DNA of 32,033 bases from Porphyromonadaceae bacterium UBA4262 (GTDB taxonomy: Bacteria > Bacteroidota > Bacteroidia > Bacteroidales > Muribaculaceae). The DNA lies in contig DGWI01000043.1 of NCBI GenBank assembly GCA_002396085.1, positions 1-32,033 on the forward strand. The letters run 5' to 3'. The notes beneath the pieces are model-generated. The model was not told the DNA's origin and did no database searches. It was given only the letters and a program-made list of their open reading frames with translations. Positions 22,845-31,191 of the stretch are shown here, in pieces. Each line of letters begins with the position of its first letter. Position 1 is the stretch's first letter. Made by a program: the position numbers and the translations under genes.

Positions 22845-24740
22845 TCAGAAGTCGAGGATGAGGGTGCCGCGGGCAGGAAGGGTGATGTCGTGAGTCAGGT
22901 CAATGTCACGACCAGTGGGCACGTCGCGGGCAAGGTCGGCATCGCCGATGACCTCAGCATATCGGGCAACCGGCATGGTGCGTGGTTCTTCGGCCCCATT
23001 GACAATGGTCATGATAGTGGAGTGGTCACCCAGATTGCGCGTGAGCACATAGATGCCGTTGTAGGGAATGAATTGCTTCTGCTGCCCCTGAATGATGCAC
23101 AGATTGTCCTTGCGCCAGTGCAACACTGTCTTGAGCCAGTTGAACATATCGTTCTCCTCGGCTGTGCGGCCAGCCTCGGTGAAAGCACTACGCTCATCGC
23201 CCGGGAATCCGCCGATGAAGTCCTTGCGCACATAACCGTCGGTGATGCGCTTGGTGCCATTCATCAGCACCTCGCTGCCGTAGTAGAGTTGCGGGATGCG
23301 ATTGACTGTGAGCAATAGTGCTAAAGCCTGTTTGAGCCGAGCGGCATCGTGCCCCTCCTTGAGGAAGCGGTCGGTGTCATGGTTCTCGATGAATGCCATC
23401 ACGCTCTTAGGATTGGGGTAGAGATAGTCAAACACCAGACTGTTGTACACGCGGTTGAAGCCACGCCACTGGCCGTCGGTAGGCTCAATGCTGGCCGAGT
23501 CCATCATGGCGTAGAATGAGAAGTCCATCACCGTGTTGAGGTAACTGTTATCCTGAGCAATCTTGCTATCGCGTTGCCAAGCGGCGGTATAAGCGGGGTT
23601 CTCAAACCACGTCTCACCCACGACGTTGAAGTAGGGGTACTCGCGGTCGAGGGTTCGCATCCAGCGGGCCATCGGCTCGGCGTAGGCGTAGGGGTAGGTG
23701 TCCATACGGATGCCGTCGATGCCCACGGTCTCAATCCACCAGATGCTGTTCTGAATCAGGTAGTTCATCACATGCACATTGTTCTGGTTGAGGTCGGGCA
23801 TGGTTGAGACAAACCAGCCCTGGACGGTCTCCTGCAGGTCGATGTCGCTGGCATAGGGGTCAAGCACCGGTGCCAGGCGGTAACTGGTCTGCTTGAAGCT
23901 GGTGCCGCGCGAGTCGCTGGTGCCCTTCGACTCCTTGAGCCACTCGTGCAGGTTGAACCAGTCGTTTGAAGGCATGTCGGCCACCCAGGGATGCTCAAAT
24001 CCACAGTGGTTGAAGATCATGTCCATCACCACCTTCAGCCCCCGGGTATGTGCCTCATCCACCAGACGGCGATACTCATCGTTGGTGCCGAAGCGCGGAT
24101 CAACACGGTAGTAGTTGGTAGTGGCATAGCCATGATATGTGTCGTTGGTGAATCCTACAGGCGAGTCATTCTCCAGCACAGGGGTGAACCACAATGCCGT
24201 TACACCCAGTTCGTTGAGGTAGTCCAGATGTTGGCGGATGCCCTCCAGGTCACCGCCGTGGCGCACGCTGGGCTTCGAGCGGTCGCAGGTAGTGCTGCGC
24301 ATGCCCTTGATCACGTTGTTGCCGGGGTTGCCGTCGGCAAACCGGTCGGGCATGAGCATGTACAGCACGTCGGCATTGGTGAAACCGTAGCGCTCCGATC
24401 CCTTCTTCTCGCGGGCCTTGAGGGTATATTTCACTGTCTTCTTCTGCTTGCCTTGCTTGAACTTCAGCTCCATCACGCCGGGCTGGGCACCGCGTGTGCT
24501 CAGATAGATGAGCAGATAGTTGGGCGAGTCGAGCCGCACCAGACTGTCGATACTGACACCGGCATAGTCGGTAGTGACCTCGGCATCACGGATGCCCTGG
24601 CCGTAGACCATCAGTTGCACCGACGGCACAGCATTGTCCAGCCCCACATACCAGTCGGTGGGCTCGATGCGGTCGACCTTGATCGCCGCCTGCATGGTGG
24701 CGACTGCTGCCACCAGCGTGAGTAATATTGCTTTCTTCAT
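22845..24740 (-). CDS. susA: SusA-type periplasmic neopullulanase (GH13)
   Basis: The 631-residue protein hydrolyses malto-oligosaccharides and pullulan-type linkages in the periplasm. It has a signal peptide (about 1-18), an N-terminal cyclomaltodextrinase-type beta domain (about 20-110) and a GH13 barrel that starts at ADVLYMLMPDRFADGNP. Catalytic residues are Asp240, Asn244 and His245 (DMIFNHCG), Arg345 and nucleophile Asp347 (GIRMDTYPY), acid/base Glu376 (VVGETW) and Asp455 (ENHDTDR). Size and layout match Bacteroides SusA (GH13_46). It follows pulA by 33 bases and is the last enzyme gene of the starch operon. Confidence 0.94.
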   Translation of the reverse strand: MKKAILLTLVAAVATMQAAIKVDRIEPTDWYVGLDNAVPSVQLMVYGQGIRDAEVTTDYAGVSIDSLVRLDSPNYLLIYLSTRGAQPGVMELKFKQGKQKKTVKYTLKAREKKGSERYGFTNADVLYMLMPDRFADGNPGNNVIKGMRSTTCDRSKPSVRHGGDLEGIRQHLDYLNELGVTALWFTPVLENDSPVGFTNDTYHGYATTNYYRVDPRFGTNDEYRRLVDEAHTRGLKVVMDMIFNHCGFEHPWVADMPSNDWFNLHEWLKESKGTSDSRGTSFKQTSYRLAPVLDPYASDIDLQETVQGWFVSTMPDLNQNNVHVMNYLIQNSIWWIETVGIDGIRMDTYPYAYAEPMARWMRTLDREYPYFNVVGETWFENPAYTAAWQRDSKIAQDNSYLNTVMDFSFYAMMDSASIEPTDGQWRGFNRVYNSLVFDYLYPNPKSVMAFIENHDTDRFLKEGHDAARLKQALALLLTVNRIPQLYYGSEVLMNGTKRITDGYVRKDFIGGFPGDERSAFTEAGRTAEENDMFNWLKTVLHWRKDNLCIIQGQQKQFIPYNGIYVLTRNLGDHSTIMTIVNGAEEPRTMPVARYAEVIGDADLARDVPTGRDIDLTHDITLPARGTLILDF

Positions 24741-24773
24741 TGTGTTGTATCGTTAAATCAAGTTGAGAAACCG

Positions 24774-26735
24774 TCAATTGTGGAAGATGAGTGCCGACTG
24801 GGCAGGAACGTTGACAGTAGTGCCACTGAAGGTGTCGAGGCCGATGTTCCTGATCTGGTCATCACGGCACACGATGGTGTAGTTGCCGTCGGGCACGGTG
24901 ATGGTGCGAGACTGGCGGTTGGCATTGAGCACGACATAGATGTCCTGCCACATGTCGCCACCGGCATGACCCTTGAGTCGATAGGCCACCACACAGTCCT
25001 GCGTGGGCAGGAACTCCAGGTGATGGCGCACGAGGTCGGCGTCACCCAGTCTGAAGGCCGGATGTGCTTTGCGCAGGGCGATGAGGTCGCGGTAATACTC
25101 CATCACTTGAGGGTAGCGCTTGAGGTTGTTCCAGTCCAGGTGGTTGACTGAGTCGGGACTGTTGTAACTGTTGTGCACCCCTTTCTTGTCGCGCAGCATC
25201 TCCTCGCCACTGAGCATGAACGGAATGCCCTGCGAGGTCATCACTGCCGTCTGCGCCAGCAGGTCCAGACGGATGAGTTCGTCCTGCGTGATGCCCTTGA
25301 CGCTGGCACGCAAACGGTCGACCAGGCACATGTCGTCGTGACAACTGACGTACGCTATCATCTGTGTGGGCTGCGTGGCCCACGCTGCTTTGCTATAGTT
25401 GACACGGGTCATGTCCACTTGCGGGTGCTGGATGGCACCGGCAATGCCAAACTTGACGCTCTCCTCGTTGCCCTTGACACCGCCCAAGAATGCGGCTTTG
25501 TCATCGCCATCCCATGGACCTCGCAGGCCGTCGCGCATCTCGTCGCTGAAGGCCGCGATACCTGGCATCTGGCTGATGTTGGCCTTCATGGCCAGCATAC
25601 TCTGTGGCAGGGCACAGTTGCCTGCCGACCAGCCTTCGCCATAGATGAGCACATCGGGCAGTTCCTTGCGCAACCGGTTCATCGTCTTGATGTCATGGAT
25701 ACCCATCAGATCGAAGCGGAAACCGTCGATGTGGTACTCCTTGACCCAATACTTGCAACAGTCGATGATGTAGTCGCACATGCGAATCTGCTCACTCGCC
25801 GTCTCGTTGCCACAACCGCTGCCGTTGCTGTAAGTGCCGTCGGCATTCTTGCGATAGTAGTAACCGGGACGGGTGCGCTGAAACGCGCTGTTGTCGATGT
25901 CGAACGTGTGGTTGAACACCACATCCAGAATCACCTTGATGCCCGCCTTGTGCAGGGCCTGCACCATGCGTTTGAACTCTTGGATGCGTGCCACCGGGTC
26001 ATTGGGATCGGTCGAATAACTGCCCTCGGGCACCCAGTAGTTGACTGGGTCATAGCCCCAATTGTACTGTGGCTCATTGAGTCGCGTCTCATCGACCGAC
26101 GCATAGTCATACGACGGCAGGATGTGGACTGCATTGACACCCAACTTCTTCAAGTGGTCGATGCCGTTGCGCTCGGTTAGGGCCAGATACTTACCGGGAT
26201 AAGTAAATCCTCCCGAGGGGTCAATCGAGTAGTCGCGATGATGCATCTCATAGATGACCAGGTCTTTGTGGGCAATGACCGGCGAGCGGTCTTTGTTCCA
26301 ACGCTTGGGGTTGGTATCCTTCATGTCGATGATGGCGCCACGCTGTCCGTTGATACCCACTGCCATGGCTCTGACACCTTGTGTCTCACCCAGCCATCGG
26401 CCATCCTTCTTGACATTGAAAGTGTAGAACTTGCCCTTGAGATCCTCATAGATGATGGTACACCACAGCATCGACTTGTCGTTGATGATGGGGCTCGTGC
26501 AGTATTTTGCCATCGATTCCGACTTGACAGGTGTGCCCCCTGTTGCCGTGTCATAGATGTTAAGCATGACTTCCTGGGCATCGTTGTCGGTCATCAACTG
26601 AAAAGAGGTACTCTTTTTTGAGTACTTGACCTCGGGGTCGTGAAACTTGGGCTCGGCGGTAAATGACGTCATCAACTGCGCTTGGATGGGCATCATGATT
26701 AGCATAGCCAGCATCAGTAATATGCAGTGTTTCAT
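24774..26735 (-). CDS. pulA: Secreted type I pullulanase
   Basis: The 653-residue enzyme removes alpha-1,6 branches from amylopectin and pullulan. It carries a signal peptide cut at IQA|Q (residue 19), a beta-sandwich N-terminal domain and the type I pullulanase signature YNWGYDP at 224-230. Catalytic residues are Asp271, Asn275 and His276 (DVVFNHT), Arg340 and Asp342 (GFRFD), Glu367 (YGEGW), and His466 and Asp467 in VSCHDD. The frame can be opened three codons earlier only with a TTG, so the ATG at 26735 is chosen. A hairpin 37 bases upstream separates it from malQ, so its level may differ from that of malQ. Confidence 0.94.
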   Translation of the reverse strand: MKHCILLMLAMLIMMPIQAQLMTSFTAEPKFHDPEVKYSKKSTSFQLMTDNDAQEVMLNIYDTATGGTPVKSESMAKYCTSPIINDKSMLWCTIIYEDLKGKFYTFNVKKDGRWLGETQGVRAMAVGINGQRGAIIDMKDTNPKRWNKDRSPVIAHKDLVIYEMHHRDYSIDPSGGFTYPGKYLALTERNGIDHLKKLGVNAVHILPSYDYASVDETRLNEPQYNWGYDPVNYWVPEGSYSTDPNDPVARIQEFKRMVQALHKAGIKVILDVVFNHTFDIDNSAFQRTRPGYYYRKNADGTYSNGSGCGNETASEQIRMCDYIIDCCKYWVKEYHIDGFRFDLMGIHDIKTMNRLRKELPDVLIYGEGWSAGNCALPQSMLAMKANISQMPGIAAFSDEMRDGLRGPWDGDDKAAFLGGVKGNEESVKFGIAGAIQHPQVDMTRVNYSKAAWATQPTQMIAYVSCHDDMCLVDRLRASVKGITQDELIRLDLLAQTAVMTSQGIPFMLSGEEMLRDKKGVHNSYNSPDSVNHLDWNNLKRYPQVMEYYRDLIALRKAHPAFRLGDADLVRHHLEFLPTQDCVVAYRLKGHAGGDMWQDIYVVLNANRQSRTITVPDGNYTIVCRDDQIRNIGLDTFSGTTVNVPAQSALIFHN

Positions 26736-26771
26736 CTTAATCAATTAAGAATTTAAAATTAAAGAACAAAG

Positions 26772-26794
26772 AGAGGGGCTGTGTAGGCCCCTCT
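26772..26794 (-). terminator. Terminator hairpin between malQ and pulA
   Basis: An 8-base-pair GC-rich stem (26772-26779 with 26787-26794, GCCCCTCT-type arms) with a 7-base loop follows the malQ stop by four bases. On the minus strand it is followed by the T-rich run CTTTGTTCTTTAATTTT. It could lower transcription into pulA and susA. Confidence 0.7.
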
Positions 26795-26798
26795 AGAG

Positions 26799-29471
26799 TT
26801 AGCGACCTGCGTTGCGCACCAGTTCACGCACCTGTACATTGAAGGCATCGGCGTGCATCAGTTGCTCGATGGTCATGTGCATGCGGTAGCGCCAGTAGTG
26901 GCGGGGATTGGCGGGAATGTTGATGCGCTCGGCATCGGCATTGGGCAGACGCAACGACTCGTCCATCGCCAGCCAGTCTTGCAGCGACAGCAGGCACAGC
27001 ATCGAGGGCGAGGTCAGGTGGTTGGACACGATGTCGCGAGCCAGCCAACCCGGCATGGGGTGGGGAGCCTCGTCGCCGCGCCACAAGATGATGTTGTAGT
27101 ACTGCTGGGCGCGCTCGCGATCTTCATCCCACCACTGGCGCAGGGTGCTCATGTCATGGGTCGAGATAGTGGCTACCGACCGATAGGGGTTCTGGTTCAG
27201 ATTGCCGAACACCAGTTTGTCATCCTTGGGCATTGATTGAATCTCAAGGCTGAGGATGCGCAGTTCATTCATCACCCATGCCACACAGTCGGGCACCATG
27301 CCCAGGTCTTCGGCACACACCAGCATGCGGGTGGCCTCGACCAGGCGAGGCAACTTCTTCATTGCCTCATGATACCAGAAGTCGTTGTTGCGGCGATAGT
27401 AGTAGTCGTTGTACAGCTTGTTGAACGCCTGCTTGTCGTTGTCGTACAGAGCCTCGTAGATAAAGTCGGTCTGCACGGCAATGCGCGGGTGATAGAGGTT
27501 GGGATCCTTGCGGTCGCGCACAAACAGCACATCGCTGATGAGCGCATACAGCCCGTCACGCACCCAGATGTCCTCATCGTCGGTGCGTCCGGCAAAGGCT
27601 TTCTCCACTTTGCGCTGAGTGTCATAGTCGGGGCGCATGCGCCAGATGTCATCGTGTACACGCTCGACATAGCGCTCACGCACCTCCTGAGCATGTGGAC
27701 CGAAGATGCGATCCAGCACCCAGTCGGCAATGAACGGACGAGTCATCAGTTCTTCCTGGAAGTTGAGCCCATAACTGCGTATCTCGTCGGCACTCATGCC
27801 CTGCGAGGGCGAGAACTGCCCAAGCAAGCCGTGGACGGCATCAATGGGAATCTCCCAGATGCGGAAGAATCCCAGCACATGGTCGATGCGATAGGCATCG
27901 AAGTATTGCGACATCTTGCGGAAGCGCTTGACCCACCACGAGCAGCCGTCGGCCAACATAGCATCCCAGTTATAGGTGGGGAAGCCCCAGTTCTGGCCGT
28001 TGACCGAGAATGCATCTGGTGGTGCGCCCGCTTGCCCGTTGAGGTTGAAGTAACGTGGCTCGACCCAGGCCTCGACACCATCACGGCTGATGCCGATGGG
28101 GATGTCGCCCTTGAGGATGACCTGCTTGCTGCGGGCATACTCGTGGGCGCCGTGCATCTGGCGGTCGAGGCAGAACTGGACGAAGTACCAGAACGACACC
28201 TCCTTGTAGATGCGAGTGCGGCCATTGCTCATGGCTGCAATCTCATGTTCTTCGAGCGTGTGGTGGTCGGGCCAGTCGTTGAAGCAAGCCGTGCCATAGA
28301 GGTCACGATAGTGGCAGAATGCTGCGTAAGGCACTAGCCAGTCTTTGTTGGCCTTGAAGAAAGCCTTGAACTCGTCACTGCGCAATGTCTCAGCACCCTC
28401 TTGGGCAAAAATCTCGCGCAAATAGGACAATTTAGCCTCATTGACGCGCTCGTAGTCAATCTGTGGCAGCGCATTTAGTTCGCGGCGCAGGGTCTCGTAG
28501 TAGTCGGCCCGGGCCTTGTCGGCCAGCGGCGGCAACTGGTTGAGGTCGCAATACTGGGGATGCAGGGCATAGATGCTGATGCTGTTATAGGGGTAACTGT
28601 CCTGCCAGGTGTGGGTGATGGTCGAGTCATTGATGGGAAGCACCTGCAGGGCACGTTGCCCCGTCATTGCCACCCAGTCGATCATGCGCTTGAGGTCGCC
28701 GAAGTCGCCCACGCCGAAACTGTGTTCGCTGCGCAGCGAGAAGATGGGCACCACCGTGCCTGCTATCTTCACTGGCCCCATAGCAAAGTAGGCCTGCTGC
28801 AACTCGTAGGTCACCACATCGCCTGCACGCATCGAGGGTAGCACGACAGTGCGGTTGTCACCGTTCTCCCAGATGCCTGGGGCGTTGTCGCTGAGAATGA
28901 CAAACTTGAACTCGATGAACTGTGAGCGCAACTTGACCACATCGAGTGCAACAACCCATTCGTTGTAGTTGTGCTCGGTCATGGGTACGGCTTGGCGGAT
29001 GTCCCAGTCGCCCAAGAGGGCACCGCTGCCCACCACTGCCAGCCGCTCGCCAGTGCGCAATTGTGGTGCACGCACCTTGAACTGCACGGTCATCGAGTAG
29101 CTTGTCTCGGCCAGAGCATTGCGTTCGCGGCGAGCTACACAGTCGGTCAGTGCCGAGCTGTAGAGGTAACTATCCTCGGGCATATCATACCAGTGGTCGT
29201 AGGCAGTCTGTTTTTGCCCCTTGCTGGAGGCTAAATCCAGGCGGTGAGGCACCACGGTCCACTCGTGGCGCACCACTTGACCATCGCGCACCACGCTATA
29301 GTAGTAGTCGATTGTTAGCGGTTTGGTGGCAAGTTCTAGTTCACACTTCCAGGTGCGACCATCGGTGGTGCGCATGGCATGCTCCACCACCTGATCGTTG
29401 CCTGTGATTTGGTTCAACACCAGATTCTCGCCAAATTGGGTGCGATAATCCAGTTTAAATTTCAGTTTCAT
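26799..29471 (-). CDS. malQ: 4-alpha-glucanotransferase (GH77) with two N-terminal CBM20 domains
   Basis: The 890-residue enzyme moves alpha-1,4-glucan segments between maltodextrins and releases glucose in the cytoplasm. Two CBM20-like starch-binding domains (about 1-100 and 126-225, the second with VGSGALLGDWDIRQAVPM) precede a GH77 domain. The nucleophile is Asp530 in YRIDHVLGFFR, the acid/base is Glu721 in CAEDLGMVP, and the third acid is Asp773 in STHDMSTLRQWW. The barrel is long, as in plant DPE2. No signal peptide is present, so it is cytoplasmic. The start is 10 bases after the transporter stop, which suggests tight co-expression. This tandem-CBM20 form is common in Bacteroidota. Confidence 0.93.
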   Translation of the reverse strand: MKLKFKLDYRTQFGENLVLNQITGNDQVVEHAMRTTDGRTWKCELELATKPLTIDYYYSVVRDGQVVRHEWTVVPHRLDLASSKGQKQTAYDHWYDMPEDSYLYSSALTDCVARRERNALAETSYSMTVQFKVRAPQLRTGERLAVVGSGALLGDWDIRQAVPMTEHNYNEWVVALDVVKLRSQFIEFKFVILSDNAPGIWENGDNRTVVLPSMRAGDVVTYELQQAYFAMGPVKIAGTVVPIFSLRSEHSFGVGDFGDLKRMIDWVAMTGQRALQVLPINDSTITHTWQDSYPYNSISIYALHPQYCDLNQLPPLADKARADYYETLRRELNALPQIDYERVNEAKLSYLREIFAQEGAETLRSDEFKAFFKANKDWLVPYAAFCHYRDLYGTACFNDWPDHHTLEEHEIAAMSNGRTRIYKEVSFWYFVQFCLDRQMHGAHEYARSKQVILKGDIPIGISRDGVEAWVEPRYFNLNGQAGAPPDAFSVNGQNWGFPTYNWDAMLADGCSWWVKRFRKMSQYFDAYRIDHVLGFFRIWEIPIDAVHGLLGQFSPSQGMSADEIRSYGLNFQEELMTRPFIADWVLDRIFGPHAQEVRERYVERVHDDIWRMRPDYDTQRKVEKAFAGRTDDEDIWVRDGLYALISDVLFVRDRKDPNLYHPRIAVQTDFIYEALYDNDKQAFNKLYNDYYYRRNNDFWYHEAMKKLPRLVEATRMLVCAEDLGMVPDCVAWVMNELRILSLEIQSMPKDDKLVFGNLNQNPYRSVATISTHDMSTLRQWWDEDRERAQQYYNIILWRGDEAPHPMPGWLARDIVSNHLTSPSMLCLLSLQDWLAMDESLRLPNADAERINIPANPRHYWRYRMHMTIEQLMHADAFNVQVRELVRNAGR

Positions 29472-29481
29472 ATCGTTGTGT

Positions 29482-30786
29482 TTATTTTTTGTCTTGGATG
29501 AAGAATACGGCTAGGGCACCAACAACAAGCAAGATGCCGGCCAGCATGAGCATGTTGCCCTGGATGCTGCCTAGTGCAGCCAGCAACACGCCACCCAGTG
29601 CAGCAGCCACAATCTGCGGGATGCAGATGGTGCAGTTAAATAAGCCCAGGAAGGTGCCCATGTATTTTGAACCCTCGAGGGCATTGGTCACCAGGGTGAA
29701 CGGCATGGCCAGCATGGCAGCCCAGGCAAAGCCGATGAGGAAATAAGGTACAAACAGCAAGTACTTGTCGCCGATGTAGGGCACCATCAAGAATCCGATG
29801 CCACCGACGACTAGACTCAATGCGTAAGCCAACTTGATGCTCTTGAAGCGCGGCAACACCACGGCCCACAGCACACTGCCGATGGCTTGGACGGCAAACA
29901 GGATGCCAACCCAGTCACCTGCATCTTGATAGCCCTGGCTGGCGGCATCGGTCGAGTGCCACACAGTGTCGGCGATGGTACCGTTGGTGTAGGTCCACAT
30001 ATACATGAATGCAGCCCAGCAGAAGAACTGTACAATGCCTACCTGGATGAAAACTTTCAGGGCGCGGTTCTTGGTGCCTCCAGCCTCTTCGGCTGCATGT
30101 TGCTCCTCGACAGCAGCTGCCTGGAACTCGGCCATCTGCTCGGGTGTGTACTCCTTGACCTTGGCAGTGGTGTAGATCACGCAGAGAATCAAGATGGCGG
30201 CACCCACATAGAACGACCACTTGACCGACTGCGGAATCTCGCCTTCAGGGGCTGTGTTGGCGATGCCGATGGCAGCGAACAAGAAGGGGAACACGTAGCC
30301 TGCCAGCGAGCCAGCATTACACAGGAACGACTGGATGGAGTAAGCCTTGGCCTTCTGCTCCTCGTTGACCATGTCGCCAACCATCATCTTGAACGGCTGC
30401 ATAGCCATGTTGATGCTGGTGTCAAGGAACATCAGCGAAATCAATCCGAAGGTCATGGCACTGGATACGGCCAGTCCCAATGAGCCGGCATTGGGTAGCA
30501 GGCACATCACTATCACGGCCACAGCTGCACCGACAAACAGATAAGGAATGCGACGACCAAAGCGTGTCCAAGTTTTATCGCTGAACAGGCCCACCAAGGG
30601 CTGGACGACCATGCCCATGAGGGGAGGCAGAATCCAGAAGTAGCTCAAGTTGTGCGGGTCGGCACCCAACGTGGCAAATATGCGGCTAATGTTGGCACTC
30701 TGCAGTGCATAGGCAATCTGTACGCCAAAGAATCCGAAACTGATGTTCCACAGATTCATGAAGCTAAGGTTCGGTTTTGTCTTCAT
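29482..30786 (-). CDS. MFS sugar transporter (SLC45-like), probable maltose/malto-oligosaccharide importer
   Basis: The 434-residue protein has about twelve membrane helices. Near the N-terminus it shows LMNLWNISFGFFGVQIAYALQSAN, motif A RFGRRIPYLFVG between helices 2 and 3, and DTSINMAMQPFKMMVGDMV, the pattern of the sucrose/maltose SLC45-like group within the major facilitator superfamily. It is expected to bring maltose or short malto-oligosaccharides across the inner membrane. It is the first gene of the minus-strand starch operon, 10 bases before malQ, with a -7 box 42 bases upstream. Substrate assignment rests mainly on its neighbours. Confidence 0.87.
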   Translation of the reverse strand: MKTKPNLSFMNLWNISFGFFGVQIAYALQSANISRIFATLGADPHNLSYFWILPPLMGMVVQPLVGLFSDKTWTRFGRRIPYLFVGAAVAVIVMCLLPNAGSLGLAVSSAMTFGLISLMFLDTSINMAMQPFKMMVGDMVNEEQKAKAYSIQSFLCNAGSLAGYVFPFLFAAIGIANTAPEGEIPQSVKWSFYVGAAILILCVIYTTAKVKEYTPEQMAEFQAAAVEEQHAAEEAGGTKNRALKVFIQVGIVQFFCWAAFMYMWTYTNGTIADTVWHSTDAASQGYQDAGDWVGILFAVQAIGSVLWAVVLPRFKSIKLAYALSLVVGGIGFLMVPYIGDKYLLFVPYFLIGFAWAAMLAMPFTLVTNALEGSKYMGTFLGLFNCTICIPQIVAAALGGVLLAALGSIQGNMLMLAGILLVVGALAVFFIQDKK

Positions 30787-30827
30787 TATCGTTGTTTTTA
30801 GTTTGATTTGTAATCAGGTTTTGACTA

Positions 30828-30835
30828 CAAATTTA
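30828..30835 (-). promoter_or_regulatory. -7 box of the starch operon
   Basis: On the minus strand this reads TAAATTTG, a full match to TAnnTTTG, 41 bases before the ATG at 30786. No clear TTTG at -33 is seen. The transcript would carry the MFS carrier, malQ and, if the hairpins are read through, pulA and susA. Confidence 0.5.
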
Positions 30836-30923
30836 CATAATAAGGTGTAAAATTGTTTCTCTCATCTGCCACCCAGTTGATTTATTGTCACGCAATCGTT
30901 TGCACAGGTTGTCATGACGCAAC

Positions 30924-30954
30924 AAAAACGCTCCCCGACATCAGTCGAGAAGCG
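30924..30954 (-). terminator. Terminator after tRNA-Leu
   Basis: On the minus strand CGCTTCTCGAC (30954-30944) pairs with GTCGGGGAGCG (30939-30929) over 11 positions including two G-U pairs, with a 4-base loop and then TTTTTG. It directly follows the tRNA gene and would release its transcript. Confidence 0.8.
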
Positions 30955-30960
30955 CCGTCG

Positions 30961-31044
30961 TACCCGGAGTGGGACTTGAACCCACACAGCCGTAATGGCC
31001 AAGGGATTTTAAGTCCCTCGTGTCTACCATTCCACCATCGCGGC
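30961..31044 (-). tRNA. trnL: tRNA-Leu (anticodon UAA)
   Basis: On the minus strand the anticodon stem-loop AGGGA-CTTAAAA-TCCCT gives anticodon UAA. The long variable arm (GCC...GGC) is typical of a class II tRNA, and the T-arm GTGGG-TTCAAGT-CCCAC is perfect. The acceptor 5' strand GCCGCGA against 3' strand TCCGGGT leaves two adjacent mismatches, G4-G69 and C5-C68; swapping bases 4 and 5 (GCCCGGA) would pair fully. The CCA end is not encoded (ACGA follows). A -7 box at 31072-31079 and a terminator at 30924-30954 frame it. Confidence 0.9.
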
Positions 31045-31071
31045 GGCAGACCACTTAGCGAATTGCGCCTG

Positions 31072-31079
31072 CAAAGGTA
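31072..31079 (-). promoter_or_regulatory. -7 box of tRNA-Leu
   Basis: On the minus strand this reads TACCTTTG, matching TAnnTTTG. The start of transcription would be near 31065, some 20 bases before the tRNA 5' end. Confidence 0.5.
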
Positions 31080-31095
31080 CAAAAAAAAGTGAAAA

Positions 31096-31130
31096 GCGGG
31101 AAGTGAAAAGAGAAAAATTTTACTTCCCGC
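31096..31130 (-). terminator. Terminator after the lipoprotein gene
   Basis: Arms GCGGGAAGT (31096-31104) and ACTTCCCGC (31122-31130) pair perfectly around a 17-base loop. On the minus strand a pyrimidine-rich run with eight T residues follows soon after. It would end the argH-lipoprotein transcript before the tRNA promoter; a T-run on the other side means it may also act on the plus strand. Confidence 0.65.
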
Positions 31131-31191
31131 CTTGTTTTTTGCTGTTTTCAGCGCTTTGACCACGCACAGCAGCGCCCGCTACAGGGCCTCG

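Noticed and set aside
25173..28337. Long plus-strand open frames antisense to pulA (25173-26180) and malQ (27237-28337)
   Set aside because: The pulA and malQ frames have signature motifs throughout; the opposite frames show no domain and no start context.
30961..31044. Calling the tRNA-Leu a pseudogene
   Set aside because: Anticodon, variable and T arms, promoter and terminator are all intact; two acceptor mismatches alone do not justify it.
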